Assembly: GCA_019648995.1 (NCBI GenBank) | Contig: BLXT01008499.1 | Coordinates: 592,494 to 615,202 of the forward strand | Direction of reading: 5' to 3' | DNA length: 22,709 nucleotides | DNA from: Plakobranchus ocellatus | Lineage: Eukaryota; Mollusca; Gastropoda; Plakobranchidae | In this document: positions 8,701 through 18,057 of the stretch, piece after piece | Numbering within the stretch: position 1 is the stretch's first letter | Layout of the letters: each line of letters begins with the position of its first letter | Notes under the pieces: model-generated | Seen by the model: the letters and a program-made list of their open reading frames with translations, nothing else | What the model was told of the DNA's origin: nothing | Database searches by the model: none | Translations under genes and position numbers: made by a program

Positions 8701-10586
8701 TGCTTGGTTTTAGTTTATGATAGGTTTTAGAGCGGAAAAAATAAGACCAGGGTGCGAAAAATATTTGAAAAGATATCTGTAGAATTAGAGCGTAGAAGTA
8801 TTAGCTTTCTCAGCCTTCCAGCTTAATCTAGGCCTTTCTTAATCTTATTCTAAGTCAACGTAGCATATTTCCATTCTTAACTGTTTTAATACAAGTTTCA
8901 TTTTACTACACAAAAATTATGCTTGTTTCCTCTCAATGAAAATTAAAACAAATTATTCTCTTCTTCCCGTTATATTAGCATTATGTTTCCGATAGACCCA
9001 AGTCCCTCTTTTGGGAAGCTGATTTAAGGGAGTTAGTAGAGCCGCATGAATATCTATTAGCACCAAATGCAGAATCAACCTTCACATTTTTTTTTTTAAT
9101 TTTACAGGTGCATATATGGGCATTTATTTATTTAATTCATTTTTTTAGGCCACATATGGGTGTGGACATATAACTGACATAAGTGACAACCTGAAAAGAT
9201 TGCCATGTTACATGGAAGGTCAAGATTTTAAAAAGAGCACACAGTTTATCTTGATCATGATGATCAACTAGATTATAAATCTTTGTAAACTCATTTCAAA
9301 ATTCTCTCACCTCAATCTCCTTTTTCGCCATATCCCATGAATACCTAGTAAGGGAATTTAAGACAGCCAGAAGTTGTTTAATTTTCTTTTTTGAAAATTC
9401 TTACAGCAGTTTGGAGGTTTGAGGTCCCACTCCTGTGCCTGGTCATGGACACTGCCATTTCTGAGAGGCTGTCTGCGTATCCTTGACAAAAAAGGGCAAA
9501 CTTAGAATAGATTACTGTAGACAGATGTACATATATAGTGTAACAGATAAAATATAAGGTAAGTTTATTTGTAGGCCTGATGCAGTTAGTATGCTTCTTT
9601 AATAAGATAAACCTCTATTTTATATTGATTATGGTTATACATAAAATCTACTGCTATGTAGTGGTTTTTAATTCTCAGTGCATCTAGCTGACTCAAATGT
9701 TCTCTCAAAAAGCACCTGTAACTTATATTACAATTTTCTTTTCTGTTAGTCATTTTACACATACATCATTTTGTTTATATTTCTTTTTTGTTATTTTATC
9801 ATATTAACTTATATGCACAAAATATCATGGATTTGAAAAAGTGCATAATGCACACAACTTGCAGTGCTACTGCGCTGCTTTTCATGCATTGAATGAAGCC
9901 CATCCCTATGCTGCTAGGCATAAGCTGGTATTTCATGATGATGTTTAGACATTAAAATGCAAGTGAAGCTCTTTAGTTTTGATTAATCATAAATAAAATA
10001 TGAGTAAAGTCAAGGCATTTAAAAAAAAAAAACCCTACTCTGCAAGCAATGAAACATAACTGTCATGTCTGGTGGATCTTAGTTTTTTTTTTTTATCATT
10101 CATTGAAGATGTTTTGTTTTAGACATGTTATTTTGTCTTCAAGGGTTTCCTTCCTATTTTTTCTTTTTTTCTTTTTTTTTATTTTGAAAGATGCATTTCT
10201 AATATTTCAAGTGCATTTCTCGCTGCTTCTTTAGATCATACTGAACATATCACATAAGTTACTTTGAAAGATTGCTGTCTCTAGTACAGCTCGAGTTCTG
10301 TGGAAGATCACTCTGCTTCTTTTTTTATTCTTCAAGACATTTCTAACTTAATTTTTACAATTATGTTTATGTGCTATTGTTTTGTTTACCATTCTCACCC
10401 CTAGCTTAAATGCAAGGTTTGTTGATTATTATGCATTGCTTTGTTTTTGTTTTGCCAATATTTTACCAGTATGAACAATATGGCTTTTTTAAGAAACTTC
10501 ATCGATGAGTTTGATATTGCTCTGAAAATCCAATGCCATGAAATTCCTTTTGAATTAACATAACATTATCCTTAGCAAAGTTTCAG

Positions 10587-10715
10587 TGAACTGAGAGTAC
10601 CGTTTCCATCAGCGTGGGAAGCAGAAGTTGCTTATAACTCACTTAGCGTTGACAAAGAGCCAAAACGTGGCCATGTCCACAGAGATTTATCCCTGGATGG
10701 CAACATCATGCAAGT
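10587..10715 (+). CDS. LAGE3: Pcc1/LAGE3 penultimate coding exon
   Basis: The acceptor is AAGTTTCAG ending at 10586 and the donor is GTAAGT at 10716, a near-perfect consensus. The first base completes a codon begun in an unseen exon. It encodes the first beta strand and first helix of the Pcc1 fold. Confidence 0.88.
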
Positions 10716-12353
10716 GTAAGTCCATTGAATCAGCATTTTCTTATGAAGATGTTTCAGAATTAGTGGGAACTGGCAATGAGAACGTAATAAAACTGAGTCT
10801 GTAAAGTTTTTAGCAGGATAAGCAAACATCTTTTTTCATATTTTTGTTTTGCCAATTGTGAAACTGTGCCACTATGGGTTCAAATCTTAAATAATAGAAC
10901 GGTTTTGCTGTTTTTAGTATTCAGGAAAAATTAAGTACACTTCCATATTGCTATTGTGGGCACATGATAGAACCTTTTTTTTTTTTTTTTTTTCATTCAG
11001 ATACAGACCATTAAAGGAGTGCTACCTGACAGCAATAGATTTTGCTTTTAAGAAAGTGATAATGTGATAGATTACCTTAAAATAATCTATTAAACAGGTG
11101 CATTACTTAATGATATACAGGTAGTACATGTATTATGTATAAACTTCTCCTTGGATTTACTTCAATTGCAAAGTTGCGTCAGACAAAGATTATACAGCTT
11201 TTTAAAGGGTTTGAGGATGATCTTCATTCATTTCCTCAAGTGAAAGACAATCTGGGATACTTATTTTTCGATTTAAATCAGATTTCAGACTTATTGCCTT
11301 TAAATTATTCAGGTATGAGGTATTTTTTTTGTGTGTGTTCATTGTTGCCTTTCTTCCTACTTTTTTGGTTTTTTTTGTTCATTTTTTTAAATTGATTTTC
11401 TATCTATTTTATCAGCCAACCAATAAGTTTGTAACAAAAACTAGACTTAGGGCTTGCTATTGAACGCACGTCAACTCGAGAATTCTAGAAAGAACCAGTT
11501 TAGGGAAGTTANNNNNNNNNNNNNNNNNNNNNNNNNNNNNNNNNNNNNNNNNNNNNNNNNNNNNNNNNNNNNNNNNNNNNNNNNNNNNNNNNNNNNNNNN
11601 NNNNNNNNNNNNNNNNNNNNNNNNNNNNNNNNNNNNNNNNNNNNNNNNNNNNNNNNNNNNNNNNNNNNNNNNNNNNNNNNNNNNNNNNNNNNNNNNNNNN
11701 NNNNNNNNNNNNNNNNNNNNNNNNNNNNNNNNNNNNNNNNNNNCACACAGAGAAGACACAGAGATCACACAGAGTAGGCAGAGAGTTCGTAGAGATCACA
11801 CAGTGTACGCAGATAGTTCATAGAAAACACACATAGAGATCACACAGAGGAGATACAGAGTAGGCAGAAAGTTCATAGAGATCACAGAGATTATAGAGAT
11901 TGCAGTAAGATCATCGTATAGCGATTATGCAGATTTTTTACAGCTAGATCTAGTTTTCTTATCGACGGCCTATGTGAATATTGTTTGATTTGATTTCCTG
12001 CTGTTGAGTTAAATAAACTTAGTTTTTTAGTTCTTCACACTATCTCCAGAGTTCTGTTATTTTTCCAGCTAGGTCTATATAGATCTAAAGAACTCAACGT
12101 CCTACATCAGAGGTATTATCTACCTTTTATTTCTGGTGTTCGTGACAAAGTTTCCTGCTTTTTTTTTCCCCAAGGCCACTGGCATCCCTGTGTGATAATT
12201 ATAGTCTCTATCATTATTTGAATATATATGCATTTTGTTTGTTTCAGATGTTTTCAAGCCAGTGAGGCACGAACGTTACGAGTGAGCATCAACTCCTTCT
12301 TTGAGCATCTCAAATTAGTATGTGAGACTATCGACCAGTTTAGGCCGCTATAA
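10587..12353 (+). CDS. LAGE3: Pcc1/LAGE3-type KEOPS complex subunit, last two coding exons
   Basis: Pcc1 (LAGE3 in human) is the small dimerising subunit of KEOPS/EKC. The complex makes threonylcarbamoyl-adenosine (t6A) at position 37 of ANN-decoding tRNAs, and Pcc1 binds the Kae1/OSGEP catalytic subunit (family knowledge). Seen here: exon 10587-10715 encodes ELRVPFPSAWEAEVAYNSL, then VDKEPKRGHVHRDLSLDGN and IMQ. Exon 12248-12353 encodes CFQASEARTLRVSINSFFEH, then LKLVCETIDQF and RPL, ending at TAA (12351). The split Val codon (GT/A) joins them in frame. The order VPFPS..EAEVAYNSL..D.EP, then D.NI..V.F.A.EARTLRVS.NSF, is the full Pcc1 fold. About 77 residues are visible. Yeast Pcc1 is 88, so only a short N-terminus is missing. 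An in-frame stop at 10573-10575 and a TTTCAG acceptor show that a further upstream exon must supply the start, and I could not find it. Confidence 0.88.
11512..11743. other. Assembly gap (232 N)
   Basis: Unsequenced bases inside the Pcc1 intron, directly next to a short-unit tandem array on the right. Open frames drawn through it are meaningless. Confidence 1.
11744..11910. repeat. AGAGATCACACAGAG-type tandem array at the gap edge
   Basis: Repeated units AGAGATCACACAGAG, GTAGGCAGAGAGTTC and GTTCATAGAGATCACA recur about every 45 bases with variation (near 11757, 11791, 11838 and 11876). The array begins at the last N, so the true array is probably longer and caused the gap. Confidence 0.8.
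12248..12353 (+). CDS. LAGE3: Pcc1/LAGE3 terminal coding exon
   Basis: The acceptor is TTTGTTTCAG ending at 12247. It encodes the EARTLRVSINSFFEHLKLV region, which forms the dimer-interface helix in Pcc1 proteins, and ends in RPL and a TAA stop. Confidence 0.9.
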
Positions 12354-12418
12354 GCAGGCGGCAATGTTTATATTACAACAGTTGTTTTTGTTGGTTTGTT
12401 GCTTTGCATGGTCTTCAC

Positions 12419-12424
12419 ATTAAA
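12419..12424 (+). promoter_or_regulatory. Possible polyadenylation signal ATTAAA of the Pcc1 gene
   Basis: This common variant hexamer lies 66 bases past the stop codon. ATTAAA occurs by chance in AT-rich DNA, so only its position supports it. Confidence 0.25.
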
Positions 12425-13415
12425 GCGCTTGTTTTAAATGCTTTTTTGCTCATGTGATTAAGTAATCAAGCAATTGGCTTGAATTTAGTAACTGATAAAT
12501 GCTTTGGCTGAAATCAGTGGACTTTTAATGACTATTGTAGTTTTAGTATGCACTGTGTAAGAGAAGACTGGGTTGTTTGGTACTGGTACTGGGATTAATT
12601 CTTTTTTTTTTTTTTTAAATATAAATGTGTGTTTTGCCTTTTTTTAAACACATAATTATTGCAGAGCATGTATGAGAGCTTTTTCTTGATGTAATTAATA
12701 AGATCATGGATAAAAAACATAATAGGTGTAGCTACTTTTATGTTGTCTTTTTTTTTTATTTTTATTAATTTTAATTGTGTAAAATAGGGCTATAGGTGTA
12801 ATTTTATCAGAAACATGTTGGGGGCAAAAAGCTTCTGGCTCTGCACAGGTCAAAAGCAAGCTTTAAATTGAGTTTAAATTGCCTTAAAATGCCATTGAAT
12901 TCAAGAGCATTAATTGCCTGATGAGAGCAACTGTCCTAATATCATATTCTCACAGAACTTGGGAGACGGTAAACCCTGCCAAGAGAGACATCTCTCCCAC
13001 ACTTTAGACTAAGATCTGTACTATCATGTATCAAATTGAATTAACCTCATTAATTTGTGTAGCATCCGTTCCTGTAGAATGTTATCAATCCCATAAAAAT
13101 GTTTTAGAATTAGGATCATCTTCTATGAATGCTCCTGAAAAAAAACTGTAACTTAAATCCTGTATCTTGGTAAATAGCATTTTTTCAGATCCTTTTATCG
13201 TGTTTTTCATCCATCACTTTGGTGGCATTTATCTACACATACTTTTCACTTTTCACTGATTCTAAAATCATTAAAAATATAATCTAGCTTTGGCTCAGGG
13301 TGCCTTTTATATTGCATTTTATAATGATAATCTAATGGGAGGTTGTCTGAAGTATTGAAATATGGTTGCTAAATTACTGTTCCTAATTTTTCTTTAAAGA
13401 CACAGATGTGCTTTT

Positions 13416-13437
13416 TGTTGTTGTTGTTGTTGTTGTT
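13416..13437. repeat. (TTG)7 microsatellite
   Basis: Seven perfect TTG units. Confidence 0.9.
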
Positions 13438-13537
13438 TTAATCCCTTAGAATCATCACAAAACCGTGTCCTAGTTTCTGATGACTGCGGAAGTCATTGTG
13501 GTTAAATTGATAGAAATATGGGAAGTTTTTTTTTTTT

Positions 13538-13748
13538 GCAAGTTTGATGAATGATAATCCCCCAACCTTTTTAGCAAGTTTGACTAATGATTATGCTGCA
13601 GCCTTTTTATTGCGAGTTTATCTAATGATGATTCCTCAACCCTTTTAGCGACTTCATCTAACGATCTTTTCCCAACCTTTTTTTCACATTGGTCTAATGA
13701 TAGTTCCCAACCTTTTTAGCGAGTTTGTCTATTGATGGTTCCCCAACC
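13538..13748. repeat. 36-bp degenerate tandem repeat, about 6 copies
   Basis: Units start near 13538, 13574, 13612, 13648, 13685 and 13719. Each reads roughly GCGAGTTTGTCTAATGATG then TTCCCCAACCTTTTTA. Spacing is 34-38 bases, and the copies differ by substitutions and small indels, so the array is not recent. No long open frame runs through it. Confidence 0.88.
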
Positions 13749-14551
13749 ATGGACAGTAAGAAGTGTGTCTGCTTTTGTGTGTTGACTTTCAGTTTCACCT
13801 TCTAAGGGTTCAAGATACATGTACTCGAAAGGCATGGGAGATGCTTAAGACTGTAATATGTAGGAGAAGTTCTCTAATGATCAAGTTTTGTATCACTACT
13901 TAGCCAAGCCATGAGTCAGAGTAAAGAGATCCATATTTTGTTGTTTGACCTCTGGAAAAAGTTTCTATTGCCAAATGAATTGGCATCACTGAGCAAAACT
14001 TAATTGTTTAGCAGAGCGCAAGGGGGGTTATCAATACTTTGTTTTGCAAGAGCAGTATATGTCATTGGATACTACTGGCGGTAGGTGAACTAGAAAGAAG
14101 CATGTCTTATTTTGTGGACATGTGCCCCATTGCCTTCTTTCTTGCAAAAATCCAGTTAATATAAATACCTACAAAGCGCAATTTTTCATCCACTTCCCTT
14201 TTTAAACACAGATCTGTCAATTCTCCCATATACATTGTTCATTTTCAAGACAATCCCCTTAACATTTGATAGATATGTATAGTTCTCCATTTTTTTTCTT
14301 AGTTGAAATGTTATTCATGTAAGGATTAATGGAAAAATCTAACTCTTCAATGTTGTACTAATGCAGAAACTATTTATAGGTTTTTTTGGGTTTTTTTTTT
14401 TTTTTTTGCCTTTTTTTGTTCGCTTGTGTGTGTGTTTTCTTAGCCTACCACTACCAGTATGTTCTTTATTTCTTTATTTTCACCAACAATATACATATAT
14501 AAGTATCATGTATGTCAAGCGTGTCTCAGAATGAAGATGCTACTAAAAGAA

Positions 14552-14567
14552 TTACATGTACATGTAA
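14552..14567. repeat. 16-bp perfect palindrome TTACATGTACATGTAA
   Basis: Self-complementary over 16 bases with two overlapping ACATGT cores. Confidence 0.85.
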
Positions 14568-15196
14568 ATAAAATAACGGAGAAAACTTTTATTTTCGCTG
14601 GCTCATTGTCTTGACTGTTTATTGACTTTTCTACTAAAAAAAGTATGCTTAGAATTTTTGAACTGTCAGCAATGTAGTACAGGTACCCCTGCACTGAGGG
14701 TATCAGAGGGAAGTATTGAATTTGAAGCCGTTGCATGAGGCAGGGAATAAATAAAAGGAAAAAAAAATCGTGTTTGCCTTACAAAGCGTTTCATTTCTAA
14801 CATTCCTCAACCTAACGTTTTTCCCGATACAGTGTACAGTATTAGCAAAATTGCGTAATCGGCATGATCAAGGCAAGCACAAATTAGATAGAATGGTACA
14901 ATTCTGTAAACTTAGATTCAACTTCTTTTCAAGATATGCAAACACTAGACAATAGAAGATTTCCCGATAGTTCTAGAAAAACACAATCGGTTATTAAAGG
15001 GTGGACAAACATTTTCAGAGCCTATCGTGATCTAATTCCAGTCATATTCCACTGATTTTCTCTACAAAGGATCTAAATTCACTCAAATAAGCCCATAATA
15101 AACTTCTCAAGGCTTTCGTAGGCCCAAACCGTTTTTTTGTTTGTTTGTTTAGTTTTGTTTTGTTTTTAATCTACTTTCTCAAGACGAGCCTGTCTT

Positions 15197-15282
15197 GCTG
15201 CCTGGAACTACATGTATTTGTACCGCCCCAGGAAAGGCGGACAAGCCTGAGATCTAGGGCGGTACAAATACATTGGCAGCAT
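15197..15282. repeat. Strong inverted repeat (hairpin), 17-bp perfect stem
   Basis: The left arm ATGTATTTGTACCGCCC (15212-15228) is exactly complementary to the right arm (15257-15273) across a 28-base loop. Beyond the stem, TGCTGCC on the left (15197-15203) pairs again with GGCAGCA on the right, after a bulge on the left arm. It could be a small foldback element, a palindromic insertion or a structured RNA. Confidence 0.85.
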
Positions 15283-17194
15283 GGCGTGCTCAGCTTCAGA
15301 AATACGACTTAGGTTAAAAAGATTATTTCTGCCTTTGAAATTATTTAAAAGTGTATGATAGATTTATAAAAGTAGATTCAATTCATTAGTAATAGAAACA
15401 TGGTAAAATTTGTCTGAAAATAAATCTGGGTAGCCTTAGTTTCAAAATGTTTGTTTGTATGTCCCCTTTAAAAATGAATTTCGCGGGTACCGAGTTGTGA
15501 AATCTCCCAAGTTCCATTCTGTGAAACTTTCTGCCACCACCCAGCCTATGTCTAAACCTTTCTAGCTGCTTGCTCATTTTAGTCCTGTTAAGTATAGCCT
15601 TTGTCTTGCTTATATGTATAGATTATCACTATATATATGACAAAGAGAAGGTAGTCCTTTGCTTATTTTAAGCTTCAGGGAACAGGGAGTAGGACGCTGG
15701 GCGGTGCTGTGCTGATTTTCTTGGCATACGGCAACATGAGGTAGTTTGCCGTTGTTTTCCTCGCCACCGAGGGGCATTGATGGTAAAGTGGATATTTCAC
15801 CGGCCCTTAGATCTGCCCTGGCCAGACGGAAGCCTGAACGCCCGAGATAGCTAGACACAGGCAACGCAGTCCAAGAGCTAAAGAGTCTCTGCTTCTGTCG
15901 GACCAGGCGCGTCACATTTGGGCGTCCACTAATGTGTGAAGTCTTTGTAGGAAAGAAGAATAGTTTCGTGTGCTTTTCTTTGTCGTAGAACGTCCTTCAA
16001 GAGGGCTGCTCCGTCCCTGAGCGATAGCTCGTGGAATAATTACAGAAGTACATGTACCATGTGTTTCGGCAGGAAGGAACCAAACTACACAAAATTGTCT
16101 CTGTCGCGCTGTGCAGTAGACGCTAGATCATCGGCGTATACCTTCAGAATCAGATAAAATGATGGCTTGTGTCAGCCTGTAGAAGTGGGCGAACCATGCC
16201 TTTCGGCCAGTTCTTCTTCCTCAGGTACCTTGTCTGGAACAGACATTGGCGATTATCTTTCTCCACTCAAACCTCTACTCAGTGAACCTTTTAAGGCTAT
16301 TGTACAATTACCTATTGCCCATGATATTTAACTGTCAATAAAAGTTATTCTTTGTCTACGTTTCCTGCACTTGCCTTCAATCTTTCCAACGATTGTTAAG
16401 TGTCCTAAACGGTTCCTTCGGCAAATGTGTCCTAAAAATTGTTGTTTGCCTCTCTCTTATGGTTTTATTTTTAAAATAATCTCTCAAAATTAGCTTCTTT
16501 TAGCACCGGCTGGTTGGATTTTTTTTCGCGCACGACATCCTCTTCATTCTTTTCATAAACCACATCTCTACTGCTTCCAGTCGTCTCTCTTTTTCTTAAT
16601 CCAACGCTTACTTCTATACAATATAACTGATCATACATAATTATGGTTTTCATACTTATGATTCTGTATGTCTGTGTGATTTCATGATTTTTTTTTTTTT
16701 TGGAATGTATGTTTGTCGATGCCTAGTTTCTTAATTATTACACTCTTGCATCTGAGTCACTTCTAATGTAGGGAATTATGCGAAGAAGTGAGAAAGATGT
16801 CCACTCACGAATGTGATATGAAAGAAAGAAAGCTAATCAAGAATTTGTGATATTAATTATAACAGCCTATGAAATTGACTGGTATCGGTATTCTTTGTCT
16901 GTGAATGTATTATCTCTCTTTCTGTCACTGCAGTCTTCATTTTATTTATACAATAATTTATATTCAATTATACATGTATATTTGAATAGCCGCCGAATTC
17001 GTTCAGCTGATTAGAAAATGTAAAACTTAGTGTGTCCGATGGAGAGAAAAAAAAAAGGATGGGAAAATCTCAACTTTAAAAACGATGTCAGAACATTTTT
17101 TTTTATTGTTGTTTGTTTCAATTTTATGATATTATACCATTTGATATAGTACCATTACTTTTATCATGGTTTCTTGTGTTTGAATCTACTTTAC
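15283..17194. other. Non-coding stretch with a GC-richer block
   Basis: Flanks are AT-rich. From about 15640 to 16340 base composition shifts to CpG-containing, GC-richer sequence that ends near an AATAAA (about 16337, plus strand). The open frames at 15386-15577, 15610-15915 and 16471-16653 (minus) show no recognisable domain. Confidence 0.5.
15640..16345. other. Unidentified GC-richer block, possibly a repeat or an untranslated exon
   Basis: Its composition differs sharply from the flanks (for example caccggcccttagatctgcc, then ctggccagacggaagcctg). An AATAAAAG sits at its right end on the plus strand. No protein is recognised in six frames. Candidates are an old transposable element or a non-coding transcript. 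Confidence 0.35.
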
Positions 17195-17408
17195 CCCAAA
17201 ATTCTTCGCTTTTTCTATCATATAGCACATATGTATTGACTTTCCCCACATAGGGCCAAAATTTATTGTCTAGAGTAATTGGATCTTTCCAGGAATAAAG
17301 CTTGGCCTGGCTGACAGTCATAGCAAAGGAGAAGAAGACATAGTCGTTAGCCTCGCAGGAAACACATTTGAGAAAAGCGATATAACTAATCAGCACATTA
17401 ATAATCAT
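17195..17408 (-). CDS. Candidate first exon of a small secreted protein (unrecognised)
   Basis: I do not recognise this protein. The open frame starts at ATG (17408) with MIINVLISYIAFLKCVSCEA, which looks like a signal peptide: a hydrophobic run at 3-13, then small residues and Cys. It continues with NDYVFFSFAMTVSQAKLYSW and DPITLDNKFWPYVGKVNTYV, rich in Tyr and Trp. A donor-like GTAAAGT occurs in frame at 17194. If it is unused, the frame runs on to a stop at 17124 (94 residues), but that tail looks non-coding. A TATAAAAA lies 47 bases upstream of the ATG. No acceptor or second exon was found on the minus strand to the left, so this could be chance. Confidence 0.3.
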
Positions 17409-17454
17409 AATATATTCTAAAAACTTCCGATATTGGTTCAGTAGAAAAGGTCAA

Positions 17455-17462
17455 TTTTTATA
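17455..17462 (-). promoter_or_regulatory. TATA-box-like TATAAAAA upstream of the candidate secreted-protein exon
   Basis: On the minus strand it sits 47 bases before the ATG at 17408. This would allow transcription to start about 30 bases downstream with a very short leader. TATA-like strings are common in AT-rich DNA. Confidence 0.25.
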
Positions 17463-17906
17463 GCTTTTGCTGTTTGTTAAGTCATCGACAAACATGCCAA
17501 ACCATGACCATTATATAATTATACATACAAGTGAATTTGGTTTCGTTTCACAAAACAAGTAATGGAGAAACGTAGACGATACTATTCCTTATCTTGCAGC
17601 GGTACAAAAAAAAAATTGTGGATTATCACTTTTGTCTATATATGGAATCGGAAAAGCAAGTATTAGATGCCTAACAAGCAAAGAAATAATGGGGAGCAAA
17701 ACACGGAACTTTATGTTTGAGATGACATTGGTCTATCTCGGATCAAGGCTGCTCTTCCTTGTAAAAGTGGTTTTGCGTTTCTGTACGAAGGTTTATTTTT
17801 TCAATAAATCCTGCCAATTAAGTGACATCCTCTTCAACTGTCAGGTTTGCCGCAGACACCCATCCACGACCGAGGATTTCCATTGTTCTCGGGCGTCAGT
17901 GAAGCG

Positions 17907-17917
17907 GGTGACTCAGC
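17907..17917. promoter_or_regulatory. AP-1/MARE-like site GTGACTCAGCA
   Basis: It contains TGACTCA (AP-1/TRE consensus), and its extension TGACTCAGCA is the core of a Maf/NF-E2-type element. It sits at the edge of a GC-richer patch (about 17840-18060). Function is inferred from the motif only. Confidence 0.25.
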
Positions 17918-17950
17918 AAGCGTCCGTCAGAGATTGTATTGTTAAATCTT

Positions 17951-18057
17951 AATCCGAACGTCTCAAGCTGTCTACATCTGACTGTCGTTGTCTATCCCGC
18001 CTAATGACGACAGTGAGTTGCACTCAAGGGTTGCTATTTTGGGGATACGTTCGGATT
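17951..18057. repeat. Nested inverted repeats
   Basis: The outer arms AATCCGAACGT (17951-17961) and ACGTTCGGATT (18047-18057) are perfect complements. Inside them, ACTGTCGT (17981-17988) pairs with ACGACAGT (18007-18014). The two dyads are nearly concentric, so one long stem-loop with an inner hairpin could form. Confidence 0.75.

Larger units (their letters stand above)
5632..10586. other. Region between the divergent ARL5 and Pcc1 genes, non-coding as far as seen
   Basis: The unseen 5' exons and promoters of both genes should lie here. I see a TAGATC array (6724-6828), a palindrome (7601-7616), a CpG-containing patch (7005-7110), an (AT)n tract (about 8494-8511) and a TTR/TTA-rich stretch (about 8596-8700). 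A strong donor-like GTAAGTTT at about 9559 has no matching coding exon. The short open frames here are low-complexity Leu/Phe stretches from T-rich DNA. Confidence 0.6.
11430..12106 (+). mobile_element. Possible solo LTR or other repeat insertion around the gap
   Basis: The segment could start TGTAAC (11430) and end CCTACA (12101-12106), giving TG..CA ends. It has an AATAAA at about 12013-12018 some 90 bases before the right end, as LTRs do. Against this, the five bases outside each end (AAGTT left, TCAGA right) do not match, and the gap hides much of the interior. This is speculative. Confidence 0.2.
10716..12247 (+). other. Pcc1 intron containing the assembly gap and a tandem array
   Basis: GT..AG intron. 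Besides the gap and array it holds one open stretch (about 11118-11311) framed by acceptor-like and donor-like sites, and a TAGATC-containing AT-rich segment at 11935-12110. Confidence 0.75.
12354..15196. other. Non-coding stretch after the Pcc1 gene
   Basis: It holds a (TTG)7 tract, a 36-bp tandem repeat and a 16-bp palindrome, all listed separately. I found no supported gene. The short open frames at 14515-14736 and 14770-14955 show no domain, splice context or known motif. Confidence 0.6.

Noticed and set aside
8304..8713. Two plus-strand Leu/Phe-rich frames
   Set aside because: They are produced by T-rich and TTA/TTG repeat sequence.
9446..9482. ATGGACACTGCC frame as Pcc1 exon 1
   Set aside because: It ends at TGA after 13 codons and lacks a donor in the needed phase.
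9555..9566. Strong donor-like AAGGTAAGTTT as the end of the missing Pcc1 exon 1
   Set aside because: The preceding ATG frame hits a stop within a few codons, so no coding exon can be supported. An untranslated exon remains possible.
10632..10829. 65-codon minus-strand frame
   Set aside because: It is the complement of the Pcc1 exon.
10870..10890. GGTTCAAATCT resembling a tRNA B box
   Set aside because: There is no A box at the right distance and no cloverleaf, so it is not a tRNA or tRNA-derived SINE.
11454..11799. Frames running through the N gap
   Set aside because: They consist mainly of unknown residues and carry no information.
15610..15915. 101-codon minus-strand frame in the GC-richer block
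   Set aside because: GC-richer DNA has fewer chance stops. The protein shows no motif, and other frames of the block are equally unrevealing.
17632..17952. 106-codon plus-strand frame
   Set aside because: It starts at TTG, not ATG. It covers mixed AT-rich and GC-rich non-coding DNA and no family pattern is seen.
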